From assembly GCA_019117545.1 (NCBI GenBank), contig DWZN01000073.1, forward strand, positions 1 through 34,122: 34,122 nt of DNA. The letters run 5' to 3'. The position numbers and the translations under genes are program-made. Below are positions 8,784 through 16,903 of this stretch, piece after piece. This stretch comes from Candidatus Brevibacterium intestinavium (lineage in GTDB: Bacteria; Actinomycetota; Actinomycetes; Actinomycetales; Brevibacteriaceae). The stretch's first letter is position 1. Every line of letters starts with the position of its first letter. Below the pieces are notes generated by a model that saw only the letters and a list, made by a program, of their open reading frames with translations, had not been told where the DNA came from and did no database searches.

Positions 8784-9370
8784 GTGTGAACCGACCGCGT
8801 ATGACGCGGGGCAGAAGCTTCGTCCAGCAGCTCGTGCTGCTGGCCTCCCTCGTCCTGCTGTGGCTGATGCTGTGGGATTCGGTGACCGTATTCACCATTC
8901 TGTCCGGCATCGCCATCGCCTTCCTCGTCACTCGCGTGTTCTACCTGCCGCCCGTGGTGCTCTCCGGCCGCTTCAACGTCTGGCATGCGGCCGTCTACGG
9001 CGTGTGGTTCCTCTATTCGGTCCTCCGCGCATCCATCGAAGTCGCCTGGTTCGCCTTCCGCAAGCGCGCCGTCGGCGCCGGTTCGGTCATCGCCTGCGAC
9101 CTGCGCACGAGCTCGGACCTCGTGCTCACGCTCATCGCCGACACCGCCAGCCTCATCCCGGGCTCGATCATCATCGACAGCGACCGGGCGATGGGCATCC
9201 TCTACCTGCACTTCCTCGACTGCGACTCCGAGGAGAAGCTGCTCCGTGCCAAGGCGCAGGTCTATCACATCGAGGAGCTGCTCATCCGCACGCTCGGTTC
9301 GCATCGTGATCTGGCCGCACTGCGGGCCCGACCCGATCCGCTGAATGAGACCGAGGGTGGTCGCGCATGA
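8780..9370 (+). CDS. mrpE: Na+/H+ antiporter subunit E
   Basis: The 196-residue protein has two or three N-terminal membrane helices (about 14-55), then the MrpE signature region ending in the cytoplasmic domain: TSSDLVLTLIADTASLIPGS followed by ILYLHFLDC. MrpE is an accessory subunit needed for assembly or full activity of the Mrp antiporter. The C-terminal 30 residues (LIRTLGSHRDLAALRARPDP) are a little longer than in compact homologues. The gene overlaps its neighbours by 4 bases on both sides, so the subunits should be made in fixed proportion. Confidence 0.93.
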   Translation: MSVNRPRMTRGRSFVQQLVLLASLVLLWLMLWDSVTVFTILSGIAIAFLVTRVFYLPPVVLSGRFNVWHAAVYGVWFLYSVLRASIEVAWFAFRKRAVGAGSVIACDLRTSSDLVLTLIADTASLIPGSIIIDSDRAMGILYLHFLDCDSEEKLLRAKAQVYHIEELLIRTLGSHRDLAALRARPDPLNETEGGRA

Positions 9371-9918
9371 GTCAGATCGTCATCGACGTCCTCATCGTCG
9401 CCGGTTCGGTGCTGCTGGCCGCCTCGGTGATCATCGCGCTCTACCGGATCGTGCGCGGACCGTCGATCCTCGACCGCATGATCGGCACCGATGTGGTGCT
9501 GGCGTCGATCATGTGCGGCCTCGGCGGCTATATGGCCATGTCCGACCGCACCGATCTGCTGCCCGTGCTCATCGTGCTCGCCATGCTCGGCTTCGTCGGA
9601 TCGGTCAGCGTGTCCCGGTACGTGTCGAAGTCCGATTCGATGACGCCCGGCGCCGAGGCGGGCGCGCTGTCCGACTTCTCCAACTCCGATTGGCACATGC
9701 CGCAGGAAGCGAAGGAGGAGGGCCCCGCCGAGGCCGCTCCCGCCTCCGCGTCCGTCTCCACGGTCGATGAGGTCACCGAGAGCGAGGAGCCGTCGTTCGA
9801 TCCGCACGCCGATGCCGCCGGTGAGGGGCTGGGCACCGGGCCCGATCCGGGGCCCGACGACGCCGAGCACAGGGGGTCGGCGACCTCGGACGAGGAAGGG
9901 GAGAACAATGGTTCTTGA
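9367..9918 (+). CDS. mrpF: Na+/H+ antiporter subunit F with acidic tail
   Basis: Residues 1-88 are a normal MrpF: three short helices and the conserved GPSILDRMIGTDVV motif between helices 1 and 2. Most MrpF proteins stop at about 90 residues; this one runs to 183. The added part is hydrophilic and acidic, rich in Glu, Asp, Ala, Ser, Pro and Gly (for example VTESEEPSFDPHADAAGEG). MrpC in the same operon has an analogous tail, so two small subunits of one complex carry similar unstructured acidic cytoplasmic extensions. The start overlaps mrpE (ATGA); the stop lies 11 bases inside mrpG. Confidence 0.93.
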   Translation: MSQIVIDVLIVAGSVLLAASVIIALYRIVRGPSILDRMIGTDVVLASIMCGLGGYMAMSDRTDLLPVLIVLAMLGFVGSVSVSRYVSKSDSMTPGAEAGALSDFSNSDWHMPQEAKEEGPAEAAPASASVSTVDEVTESEEPSFDPHADAAGEGLGTGPDPGPDDAEHRGSATSDEEGENNGS

Positions 9919-10303
9919 CATCATCTCGGCCGTGCTCTTCTTCCTCGGCGCGCTCCTGTCGCTGGCGGCCGCGGTCGGTCTGGCGCGCTTCGGGGATCTG
10001 CTGTCGCGGATGCACGCGAGTGCGAAGCCGCAGGTGCTGGGGCTGATCCTCATCGCCGTGGCGATCGCCATCCAGTTCCCGACCTGGGCGACGGTGACGA
10101 CTCTGGCGATCATCATCTCCTTCCAGCTGGTGACGATCCCCGTGGCCACGCACATGGTCGGACGCGCCGGCTATCGCACCAAGCACCTGCGTCGTTCTAT
10201 GCTGTACCGAGACGAACTCGCCGAGGCTGTTGAGCGTGCCGAGGCCCGAGAGATCGCCTGGGAGAGGCAGAGAGGAATCGGAACTGACCGCCATGACGGC
10301 TGA
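9908..10303 (+). CDS. mrpG: Na+/H+ antiporter subunit G
   Basis: The 131-residue protein has three hydrophobic helices and the MrpG signature GLARFGDLLSRMHASAKPQV after helix 1, where the RMHA-K stretch corresponds to the conserved RLHAATK of the family. A short hydrophilic tail of about 40 residues follows. The ATG at 9908 has GGAAGGGGAG a few bases upstream and lies within the last 11 bases of mrpF. The reading frame is open further upstream, but those residues lie in the mrpF coding region and lack family similarity. This completes the set A(B)-C-D-E-F-G. Confidence 0.93.
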   Translation: MVLDIISAVLFFLGALLSLAAAVGLARFGDLLSRMHASAKPQVLGLILIAVAIAIQFPTWATVTTLAIIISFQLVTIPVATHMVGRAGYRTKHLRRSMLYRDELAEAVERAEAREIAWERQRGIGTDRHDG

Positions 10304-11045
10304 TAATCACAACGAGCCCCAACCGCTCGTCCTCGTCGCCGACGATGAGCCCGACGTGCTCGGGGCCGTGGTGCCCTTCCTCGAACGTTCCGGATTCCGG
10401 GTGCTGCCCGCCAGTGACGGACTGCTGGCCCTCGACGAGATCCACCGTCACGGTCCCGATGTCTGCGTGCTCGATGTGCTCATGCCCGGTGCCGATGGTC
10501 GACAGGTGCTCAGGCGTCTGCGGCAGGAGGAGAACTGGGTGCCGGTGCTGCTGCTGACCCAGGTCGGCGAGGGGGTCGAGAGGGCGATGGCGCTCGAAGA
10601 GGGCGCCGACGACTACCTCAACAAACCCTTCGACCCGCACGAGCTCGTCGCTCGGATCCGGGCCGTGCTGCGCCGGACCCGCAACGACGGTCCGCCCCTG
10701 GCCACGGCACCGGTGCTGGTGTCGAGCTTCGGTCTGCGCGTCGACCGAGTCGGCAGGCGGGCGTGGCTGGGCCAGCGGGAGCTCGTCATCACTCCGAAGG
10801 GCTTGACCCTGCTCGAGTACCTCATGGTGCACAAGGATGAGCTCATCGAACGCTCCCGACTGCTCGAGGTGCTGTGGGGGTTCGAGGAAGCCGTGGGAAC
10901 CCGCGCCGTCGACTCGCGCGTGGCCGAGCTGCGCCGTGTGCTCGGCGAGGACGCCGCCGAACCGCGGTGGATCGCCACCGTGCAGGGCCGCGGATACCGC
11001 TTCGTCGGTGAGGTCCGCGGTGAGGACGGCCAGAGGCGCATATGA
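10293..11045 (+). CDS. OmpR/PhoB-family response regulator in the mrp operon
   Basis: The 250-residue protein has a receiver domain (about 11-127) with acidic pocket D17/D18, phospho-acceptor D61 in VLDVLMPG, T89 and K111 in LNKPFDP, and a C-terminal winged-helix DNA-binding domain (about 145-243) ending in the typical TVQGRGYRF. I chose the ATG at 10293, which overlaps the mrpG stop by 11 bases; no strong ribosome binding site precedes it, consistent with coupling. TTG (10230) and GTG (10236) codons further upstream would add a non-conserved extension. It overlaps the histidine kinase gene by 4 bases, so the two form a cognate pair. Its targets are not visible; autoregulation of the mrp operon is a reasonable inference. 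Confidence 0.93.
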   Translation: MTADNHNEPQPLVLVADDEPDVLGAVVPFLERSGFRVLPASDGLLALDEIHRHGPDVCVLDVLMPGADGRQVLRRLRQEENWVPVLLLTQVGEGVERAMALEEGADDYLNKPFDPHELVARIRAVLRRTRNDGPPLATAPVLVSSFGLRVDRVGRRAWLGQRELVITPKGLTLLEYLMVHKDELIERSRLLEVLWGFEEAVGTRAVDSRVAELRRVLGEDAAEPRWIATVQGRGYRFVGEVRGEDGQRRI

Positions 11046-12550
11046 CGAACTTCCTTGTCATCGAGGTCCAGGTCTGGCTGTTCCTGCTGCTCCTCGTCCT
11101 CGTCCTCGCCGGTCTGGCCGCGGGCGCGTGGTTCGGGTGGAGGCATCTGAAGAAGCGCGAGGCGCAGCTGCGGGAGTCCGTCGAGACCGCCGCGGCCGAG
11201 GATTCGATGACCAAGCGCAATCGGATGCTCATCCGCCTCGATCATGAACTGAAGAACCCGCTGACCGCGCTGCGCACCTCGGCGGCGAGCATCCGTGAAG
11301 TCGTCCGCGACGGCGGCACGCTCGCCGAGGTGGAGCCTGCGGCCAAACAGGTCGATGTCTCCTCCCGCAGGGTGGCCCGACTGCTGGCGGATCTGCGCAG
11401 GCTCGCCGATGTCGAGACCCGCATCATCGAATACGCCCGCGTCGACCTCGATGCGCTCATCCACCAGGCCGTCGAGGACGCGTCGACGGCACCGGGAGCC
11501 GAGGACCGGATGATCGTGGCCACTGTGGCCCGCGCGCCGTGGCGGCTGCCCGATGTCGCCGGTGAGGAGGATCTGCTGCTGACCGCGATCCTCAACCTGC
11601 TCGGCAATGCGCTCAAGTACTCCTCGCCGGCCGAGGTCGTCGAGCTGCGGGCCAATGAGCAGATCATCGACGGCCACCGCTGGGTCGTCGTCGAGGTCGC
11701 TGACACCGGCAGCGGCATCCCGCTGGCCGAGCAGGAGGCCGTGTGGGACGAGCTCTCCCGCGGCTCCCGGGTGCGCGCGGTCGCCGGCTCCGGTATGGGC
11801 CTGTCGCTCGTGCGTGCCATCGTGACTCGTCATGGCGGATCGGTGCAGCTGCTCAGCCAGGAGGGGGTGGGCACCTCCGTGCGCATGGTCCTGCCGGTGC
11901 TGGCCGACGCCGCTCCCGTGACCGTTCCGCAGGTATCCGATCACATGGACCGGGTGGCCGCAGGTTCGCGGGCCGTGCAGCCGACACAGCAGGGGGACTC
12001 GCGACAGGGGCCCGGGTTCCTCCCGCCGCGGCAGCCCAACGAGGCCGAGATGCAGGGACGGATCCTCGGCACGCCGCGACGAACCTCGAAACGACGCCTC
12101 GAACGGGTCGACGGTGCCCTCATCAACCGCGCGACCGGCGAATCCGTCTCCGGAGGACTGCCGCCGGACTCCGGACAGCACTCACAGTTCAAACCGCCCA
12201 AGGCCGGGCCGGGGCCCGGGCAGGCGAATGCCGGACCGGGCCCCGGGGGACAGGGCAGTGCCGGATCGGGCGCAGGGCCGGGCGCCGGTCAGCCACCCGC
12301 GAGAAGCCAGCCCGGGCCCCAGAACTACGGCCCACCGGGACCGCAGAGCTACGGTCGGCCGGCTCCTGGGGCGGGCCAGGCACCTGCCGGCAGTCAGCCG
12401 GGACCGCAGCATTACGGCCAGCCGCCCGTCGGCAGCCAGCCGAGCAGCGGTTCGTACCAGCCCGAGCAGCAGGCTCGACCGAGCCACCCGCAGCCGCCGG
12501 GCACGGACTCGCAGCACCCGAGCAGGCGCAATCTGAGGGACCGGCAGTGA
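11042..12550 (+). CDS. Sensor histidine kinase without periplasmic sensor domain, with Pro/Gly/Gln tail
   Basis: The protein has 502 residues. A single N-terminal membrane helix (about 10-32) is followed directly by a short linker and the dimerisation/phospho-acceptor domain with H68 in RLDHELKNPLTALR. The ATP-binding domain shows the N box NLLGNALKYS (about 185-194), G1 DTGSGIP (about 221) and G2 GMGLSLV (about 250), and ends near residue 287. There is no extracellular loop, PAS or HAMP domain, so sensing must occur in the membrane or through a partner. From about 290 the tail is hydrophilic, and from about 380 it is low complexity, rich in Pro, Gly and Gln, with repeated SQPGPQ-YG units. 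The start overlaps the regulator gene (ATGA) and the stop overlaps the lipoprotein gene (GTGA). Confidence 0.93.
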   Translation: MTNFLVIEVQVWLFLLLLVLVLAGLAAGAWFGWRHLKKREAQLRESVETAAAEDSMTKRNRMLIRLDHELKNPLTALRTSAASIREVVRDGGTLAEVEPAAKQVDVSSRRVARLLADLRRLADVETRIIEYARVDLDALIHQAVEDASTAPGAEDRMIVATVARAPWRLPDVAGEEDLLLTAILNLLGNALKYSSPAEVVELRANEQIIDGHRWVVVEVADTGSGIPLAEQEAVWDELSRGSRVRAVAGSGMGLSLVRAIVTRHGGSVQLLSQEGVGTSVRMVLPVLADAAPVTVPQVSDHMDRVAAGSRAVQPTQQGDSRQGPGFLPPRQPNEAEMQGRILGTPRRTSKRRLERVDGALINRATGESVSGGLPPDSGQHSQFKPPKAGPGPGQANAGPGPGGQGSAGSGAGPGAGQPPARSQPGPQNYGPPGPQSYGRPAPGAGQAPAGSQPGPQHYGQPPVGSQPSSGSYQPEQQARPSHPQPPGTDSQHPSRRNLRDRQ

Positions 12551-13308
12551 CCTCTCCACCGTCGCGGAGACGGACGTCGGCGAGTGCCTCGGCGGCGTTC
12601 CACGACTCGACGCTCTCACCCGCCCCGAAGAGGCTCGCCGCAGCCATCGGAACATTCGCGGTGATCGTCTTCCTCAGCGGGTGCTCGGTCCTGCAGATCC
12701 GCACCGAGGACAAGGAGGCGGGTCCGGCACGGATCGCGGTGGAGAAGACCGCGGGTGCGCAGCCCACCCCCGATCCCACCGATGCGGGCATTCCCGAGGG
12801 GATGACGAAGAAGGCGATCAGCTTCGGCGACGGCTGTCCTGTGGACGTCAGCTTCGCCCTCGGCGAGGACTGGACCGAGGGCAGCGGAAGCACGAGCAAG
12901 TTCCATGTCTTCACCCGCGGCACCGACAGCACCGACTCCGATGTGGTCCTGGCCAGCTGCTCGGATGAATACGGCAGCAGCGCGCAGGAAGTCGTCGATG
13001 CGAAACGGCGGTACAACTTCTCCGAGCAGGACTCTCAAGTGCTGTCGGAGAGGACCGGATCACTCGACGCCGGTGAGTACTGGAGCTTCCAAGGCGAGCT
13101 GGGACCGACCGAGATCCTGGCCATCAACAGCGAACCCACCCTCATGTACGGGGTGCAGACCGGGTACAAGATCAACGGACGCCTCGTCAATCTCTCCATT
13201 GAAATGCGCGCCCTGAAATCGCATGCGAAGGCCGCCGAGGAACTCGAGAAGATGCTGACGACGGTGACGATCGACGGCCAAAGGGTCCCGGCGCCGAACT
13301 TCCGATAG
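12547..13308 (+). CDS. Lipoprotein of unknown function, last gene of mrp operon
   Basis: The 253-residue protein has a basic, Ser/Ala-rich N-terminus, a hydrophobic helix (about 38-50) and a lipobox ending in FLSGC, so it should be exported and lipid-anchored outside the membrane. The mature part begins with a Pro/Thr linker, followed by a compact domain of about 170 residues (from KKAISFGDGCPVDVSFALGE) containing two cysteines, at GDGCPVD and VLASCSDE, that may pair. I do not recognise the domain. The GTG start at 12547 overlaps the kinase stop by 4 bases, and the in-frame sequence upstream is within the kinase gene. Because the kinase lacks an outside sensor, this lipoprotein is a natural candidate for a signal-input partner; that is inference from gene order. 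Confidence 0.88.
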   Translation: MTSPPSRRRTSASASAAFHDSTLSPAPKRLAAAIGTFAVIVFLSGCSVLQIRTEDKEAGPARIAVEKTAGAQPTPDPTDAGIPEGMTKKAISFGDGCPVDVSFALGEDWTEGSGSTSKFHVFTRGTDSTDSDVVLASCSDEYGSSAQEVVDAKRRYNFSEQDSQVLSERTGSLDAGEYWSFQGELGPTEILAINSEPTLMYGVQTGYKINGRLVNLSIEMRALKSHAKAAEELEKMLTTVTIDGQRVPAPNFR

Positions 13309-13322
13309 TCCTCCGGGACGCG

Positions 13323-13385
13323 GGGCAGTTTCCCTGCTCCGAAGGGGCGCCTTCCCCGCTCCGACGGGGCGCCGGGCAGTTTCCC
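13323..13385. repeat. Nested direct repeats between the mrp operon and the S9 peptidase gene
   Basis: GGGCAGTTTCCC occurs at 13323-13334 and again at 13374-13385. Between them GCTCCGAAGGGGCGCC (13336-13351) is repeated with one change at 13358-13373, 22 bases later. Part of it can fold (GAAGG 13341-13345 with CCTTC 13350-13354). The block lies just after the lipoprotein stop, so it may include a terminator, but there is no T-run. Confidence 0.6.
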
Positions 13386-13418
13386 CACCGGGTCCGTCTC
13401 AGACTCCCGGTTGAGAAC

Positions 13419-13430
13419 TAGGATGGAGGA
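13419..13430 (+). promoter_or_regulatory. Possible -10 box next to ribosome binding site of the S9 peptidase gene
   Basis: TAGGAT at 13419-13424 is followed by GGAGGA and the ATG at 13431. The hexamer is at the leaderless distance (6 bases), while GGATGGAGGA also resembles a Shine-Dalgarno sequence, though very close to the start. Either reading supports the ATG at 13431. Confidence 0.4.
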
Positions 13431-15446
13431 ATGACGACCCACGACGCTGTGACCCGACTCCTCGACGCCCGCCGCCTGCAAGGTCTCCTGACGAATCAGA
13501 GCGGTCGCGTCATCGCCCAGTACTCCCTCCTCAACTCCGAGGGGAACTCCTACCTCACGCATCTCGCCGACATCAGCGGTGAGCAGCCCCGCCGCATCAC
13601 CCGCGGTGACCAGTCCATCGGCCCCGTGGCCCTGGCCGAGAACGGCACCATCGTCTTCGCCGCCAAACGCCGAGGCGAGGACGGCAAGGACGCCGAGAGC
13701 CCTGGTCTGTGGGCTCTGCCGGACAACGGGGAGGCCCGCAAGCTCGCCGATCATGACGGCGGCTTCTCCAGAATCGAGATCAAGGGCGACACCCTCATCG
13801 TCGAATTCCCCGTGCATACGTGGGCCGCCGACGAGAACGACCACCAGGAGTTCAGCGCCGAACGCAGCGAGGCGAAGGTCAGCGGCATCCTCCACACCGG
13901 TTTCCCCATCCGCCGCTGGGACCATGACCTGGGACCGGGCACACAGACCCTGGCCGTGGCCAGACTCGACGAGGCCGTGTCCGAGTTCCCCGAGGTCTCC
14001 GACGAACTCAGCCGTCCGACCGGACTCGACTTCCGGTACCTGTCCCTGCCCTCGGGCCGCCTCGTCGACTGGGCCGTCGACGACGAGGCCCGCTTCGTTC
14101 TCGTGCAGCTCGAGAAGCCGATTCCCGGTCAGCTCGAGGCCAGTGAGATCTGGCGCATCGACCTCGACGGCGAACCCGAACTCCGCCGCCTGACGAAACC
14201 GGCCGCAGACCACGGATTCGGCATCGAAGCCATCAGCCCCGATGGGACCAGAGCCCTGGTCAGCCGTGAGCAGTTCTGGACCGCGGAGACCAACCTCGCC
14301 GTCGAACTCATGGTCCTCGACCTCGAGACGGCGGCCCTGGAACCCGTCTGGCCCGAAGCCGATTTCTGGTTCTGTCCGATCTGGGCCGATGATACGACGA
14401 TCGTGGCCAGTGCCGACGACCACGGTCGCGGCAGCGTCTTCATCGGCGCGCTCGGTGACGCGCGACCTCGGCGCCTCGTCGGAGGCGAGGGGCAGAAGTA
14501 CTCGTTCTCCGGCCTGCGACTGCGCGGGGACACGGTCGTCGCGACCGCCTCGGCGATCGATGTCGCACCCCTGCCGGTCTCGATCGACCTGGGCTCCGGC
14601 GTCATCAGCGAACTCGCGAACCCGGCGACCGTCCTCGAGGAGGAGGGCACGCTGACCGAAGTGGAGACCCGCGCCGAGGACGGAACCCCGATCCGCGCAT
14701 GGCTGGTCCTGCCCGACGGGGAGGGACCGCACCCGCTCGTCGTCTTCGCCCACGGCGGGCCGTGGGGATCGTGGAACGCCTGGACCTATCGATGGAACCC
14801 CGGGCCCTTCGCCGCCGCCGGCTACGCCGTGCTGCTGCCGGACCCGGCGATCTCCACCGGATACGGGCAGGCGATGATCGACCGCGGTCAGCAGCAGCTC
14901 GGCGGCACGCCCTTCACCGACATCATGGCACTGACCGAGGCCGCGGGGGCGCGCGCGGACATCGACGAGGAGCACATCGGCCTGGCCGGCGGCTCCTACG
15001 GCGGCTATATGGCCAACTGGGTCGCCGGACACACGGGCAGCACATTCAAGTGCATCGTCACCCACGCCTCCCTGTGGAACACCACCTCGATGGGCCGGAC
15101 CACGGACAACTCCTCCTGGGATCAGGCGATGCGGAAGCAGTCGGCCGAGTACTCCCCGCACCGCTTCGCCGCCGAGATCGAGGTCCCCCTGCTCGTCATC
15201 CACGGCGACAAGGACTACCGGGTGCCGATCGGGCAGGGCCAGGAGCTGTGGCTCGACCTGCTCACCCAGGCGAAGACGCCGCTCGACGGGGACGGCGACA
15301 CGCAGCACCGGTTCCTCTACTTCCCGGACGAGGGCCACTGGATCCTCGGCCGCGGCAACGCCGAGGTCTGGTACCGCACCGTGCTGGCCTTCCTGGACGC
15401 GCATGTGCTCGGAATCGATGCGAACCGGGTCCGGACACTGGGGTGA
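13431..15446 (+). CDS. S9 family (prolyl oligopeptidase/acylaminoacyl-peptidase type) serine peptidase
   Basis: The 671-residue cytoplasmic protein has no signal peptide. The N-terminal 400 residues or so are beta-rich and repetitive, as in the propeller of S9 peptidases that gates access to the active site. The C-terminal part is an alpha/beta hydrolase with HGGPWGSWNAW (oxyanion region), the nucleophile in GGSYGGYMANW (Ser about 522), the acid in HGDKDYRVP (about 597) and the histidine in DEGHWIL (about 637). These enzymes cleave short peptides or acylated N-terminal residues. It is separated from the mrp operon by 122 bases of repeats and has its own start signals. NagA follows 49 bases downstream on the same strand, but the two have no obvious metabolic link. 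Confidence 0.93.
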   Translation: MTTHDAVTRLLDARRLQGLLTNQSGRVIAQYSLLNSEGNSYLTHLADISGEQPRRITRGDQSIGPVALAENGTIVFAAKRRGEDGKDAESPGLWALPDNGEARKLADHDGGFSRIEIKGDTLIVEFPVHTWAADENDHQEFSAERSEAKVSGILHTGFPIRRWDHDLGPGTQTLAVARLDEAVSEFPEVSDELSRPTGLDFRYLSLPSGRLVDWAVDDEARFVLVQLEKPIPGQLEASEIWRIDLDGEPELRRLTKPAADHGFGIEAISPDGTRALVSREQFWTAETNLAVELMVLDLETAALEPVWPEADFWFCPIWADDTTIVASADDHGRGSVFIGALGDARPRRLVGGEGQKYSFSGLRLRGDTVVATASAIDVAPLPVSIDLGSGVISELANPATVLEEEGTLTEVETRAEDGTPIRAWLVLPDGEGPHPLVVFAHGGPWGSWNAWTYRWNPGPFAAAGYAVLLPDPAISTGYGQAMIDRGQQQLGGTPFTDIMALTEAAGARADIDEEHIGLAGGSYGGYMANWVAGHTGSTFKCIVTHASLWNTTSMGRTTDNSSWDQAMRKQSAEYSPHRFAAEIEVPLLVIHGDKDYRVPIGQGQELWLDLLTQAKTPLDGDGDTQHRFLYFPDEGHWILGRGNAEVWYRTVLAFLDAHVLGIDANRVRTLG

Positions 15447-15495
15447 GCCCCGACGCGATCCGCTGGAACCTGCCCGAGCCGATGGGAGAGCACCG

Positions 15496-16842
15496 ATGAC
15501 GCAGCCCGCACAGCCACCGAGCGCCGTGTGCGCAGCCGACCTCGCCCGCACCGAGGCGATCGTCCACGATGCCTCCATCCTCGACGGGGATCCCGCGGAC
15601 CATTCGGAGAAATCCGCGGACACGTGGATCGCCGTATCCGGCGAGACGGTCATCGCACGAGGGCGCGGGCACGGCTGGAAGGATCTGGCCGCCTCGGCGA
15701 GTGTCGAGGTCATCGACGGCGCGGGCGGGTACCTCGCGCCGGCCTTCGTCGACATCCACTGCCACGGTGCCGGCGGAGCCAGCGCCGAGGACGGCCGTGC
15801 GGGGCTGGACACGATCCTCGCCGTGCACCGACGGCACGGCACGCGCGCGCTCGCGCTGTCGTACGTCTCGGACACGATCGACGGTCTCTGTCGGTCGCTG
15901 ACCGCCGGCGCCGAGCTCGTCCGTGACCGATCCGAGGTCATCGGCCTGCACGCGGAGGGCCCGTTCCTGGCCCCGGATTTCAAGGGCGCGCACGCAGCCG
16001 AGGTGCTCACGGCACCCACCCCCGAGGCGGTCGAGGCGATCCTCGCCGCCGCCGATGGGACGCTGGCCCAGATCACCATCGCCGCCGAACTGCCCGGTGC
16101 GCTCGATGCGATCGCGCGACTCACCTCGGCGGGGGTGCGCGTCGCCCTCGGCCACACCGCCGCCGACTACGACCAGGCCGCCGCCGCATTCGACGCCGGC
16201 GCGAGCATCCTCACCCATGCCTTCAACGCCATGCCCGGCATCCACCACCGTGCTCCGGGCCCGATCCTCGCCGCCCGCGAGGCCGAGCATGTCACCGTCG
16301 AGCTGATCAACGACGGCGTGCACGTCGTGGCCCCGGCCGCGCGGATGCTGCGTGAGCTGGTGCCGGGGCGCATCGCCCTGATCACCGACGCCATGGCCGC
16401 GACGGGGATGAGCGACGGTGACTACATGCTCGGATCGCTGCCGGTGAGGGTCGAGGACTCCGTGGCCCGGCTCGTGACCGCGGACGGATCGGTCGGCGCC
16501 ATCGCCGGATCGACTCTGACCATGGGGGAGGCGGTCAGACGCGCCGTGACCGAGGTGGGAATGAGTCCCAGCGAAGCCGTGCAGGCGGCCGGTCTCGTGC
16601 CTCTCCGGGCCCTCGGCCTGACGGCCGGTCAGGCGGCGGGGCCGACGGACGGGCCGGCGGGTCGTTCGGGGAACGGGTCTGCGGGGCGTTCGGGGAACGG
16701 GCCTGCGGGTCGGCCGGAGGACGGGCCTGCCCCCGGGAACGATGGGTCCGCCGCAGACTCACTCCTGGCCCCGGGCATGCCGGCCGACCTCCTCCTGCTC
16801 GATCGCGATATGAGCATTCGCCGGACCTGGTACAGCCACTGA
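15496..16842 (+). CDS. nagA: N-acetylglucosamine-6-phosphate deacetylase
   Basis: The 448-residue amidohydrolase removes acetate from GlcNAc-6-phosphate in amino-sugar and cell-wall recycling. Visible active-site elements are the metal site H-C-H in FVDIHCHGAGG (H88, H90), the metal-binding glutamate in HAEGPFL (E154), GHTAADY (H220), THAFNAMPGIHH (H241) and the catalytic aspartate in TDAMAATGM (D298). The ATG at 15496 has GGGAG 8 bases upstream. Near the C-terminus (about 380-425) there is an unusual low-complexity insert made of 8-residue repeats such as NGPAGRSG, encoded by a 24-bp tandem repeat, placed just before the final conserved LLAPGMPADLLLLD. It lies outside the catalytic core, so the enzyme is probably active. 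No nagB or transporter is nearby. Confidence 0.93.
   Translation: MTQPAQPPSAVCAADLARTEAIVHDASILDGDPADHSEKSADTWIAVSGETVIARGRGHGWKDLAASASVEVIDGAGGYLAPAFVDIHCHGAGGASAEDGRAGLDTILAVHRRHGTRALALSYVSDTIDGLCRSLTAGAELVRDRSEVIGLHAEGPFLAPDFKGAHAAEVLTAPTPEAVEAILAAADGTLAQITIAAELPGALDAIARLTSAGVRVALGHTAADYDQAAAAFDAGASILTHAFNAMPGIHHRAPGPILAAREAEHVTVELINDGVHVVAPAARMLRELVPGRIALITDAMAATGMSDGDYMLGSLPVRVEDSVARLVTADGSVGAIAGSTLTMGEAVRRAVTEVGMSPSEAVQAAGLVPLRALGLTAGQAAGPTDGPAGRSGNGSAGRSGNGPAGRPEDGPAPGNDGSAADSLLAPGMPADLLLLDRDMSIRRTWYSH
16649..16731 (+). repeat. 24-bp tandem repeat inside nagA
   Basis: Three full units (16649-16672, 16673-16696, 16697-16720) and a partial fourth (16721-16731) each begin ACGGGYC. They encode Gly/Pro/Arg/Ser-rich octapeptides. 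The in-frame length (24 bases) lets copy number change without breaking the gene. Confidence 0.8.
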
Positions 16843-16891
16843 CGACGCGGTGCGAGCACGGGCCCGCTTCGTCTGCGCTGGCCGGCCATGG

Positions 16892-16903
16892 CACGATTGG
16901 GGT
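16892..16903 (+). promoter_or_regulatory. Possible -10 box for a leaderless isochorismatase-like gene
   Basis: CACGAT at 16892-16897 lies 6 bases before the ATG at 16904, and no good ribosome binding site is present. The match to TANNNT is imperfect at the first base. Confidence 0.3.

Noticed and set aside
13035..16157. Minus-strand frame of more than 1000 codons opposite the S9 peptidase and nagA
   Set aside because: No recognisable domain, low-complexity composition, and both plus-strand genes have complete catalytic motifs.
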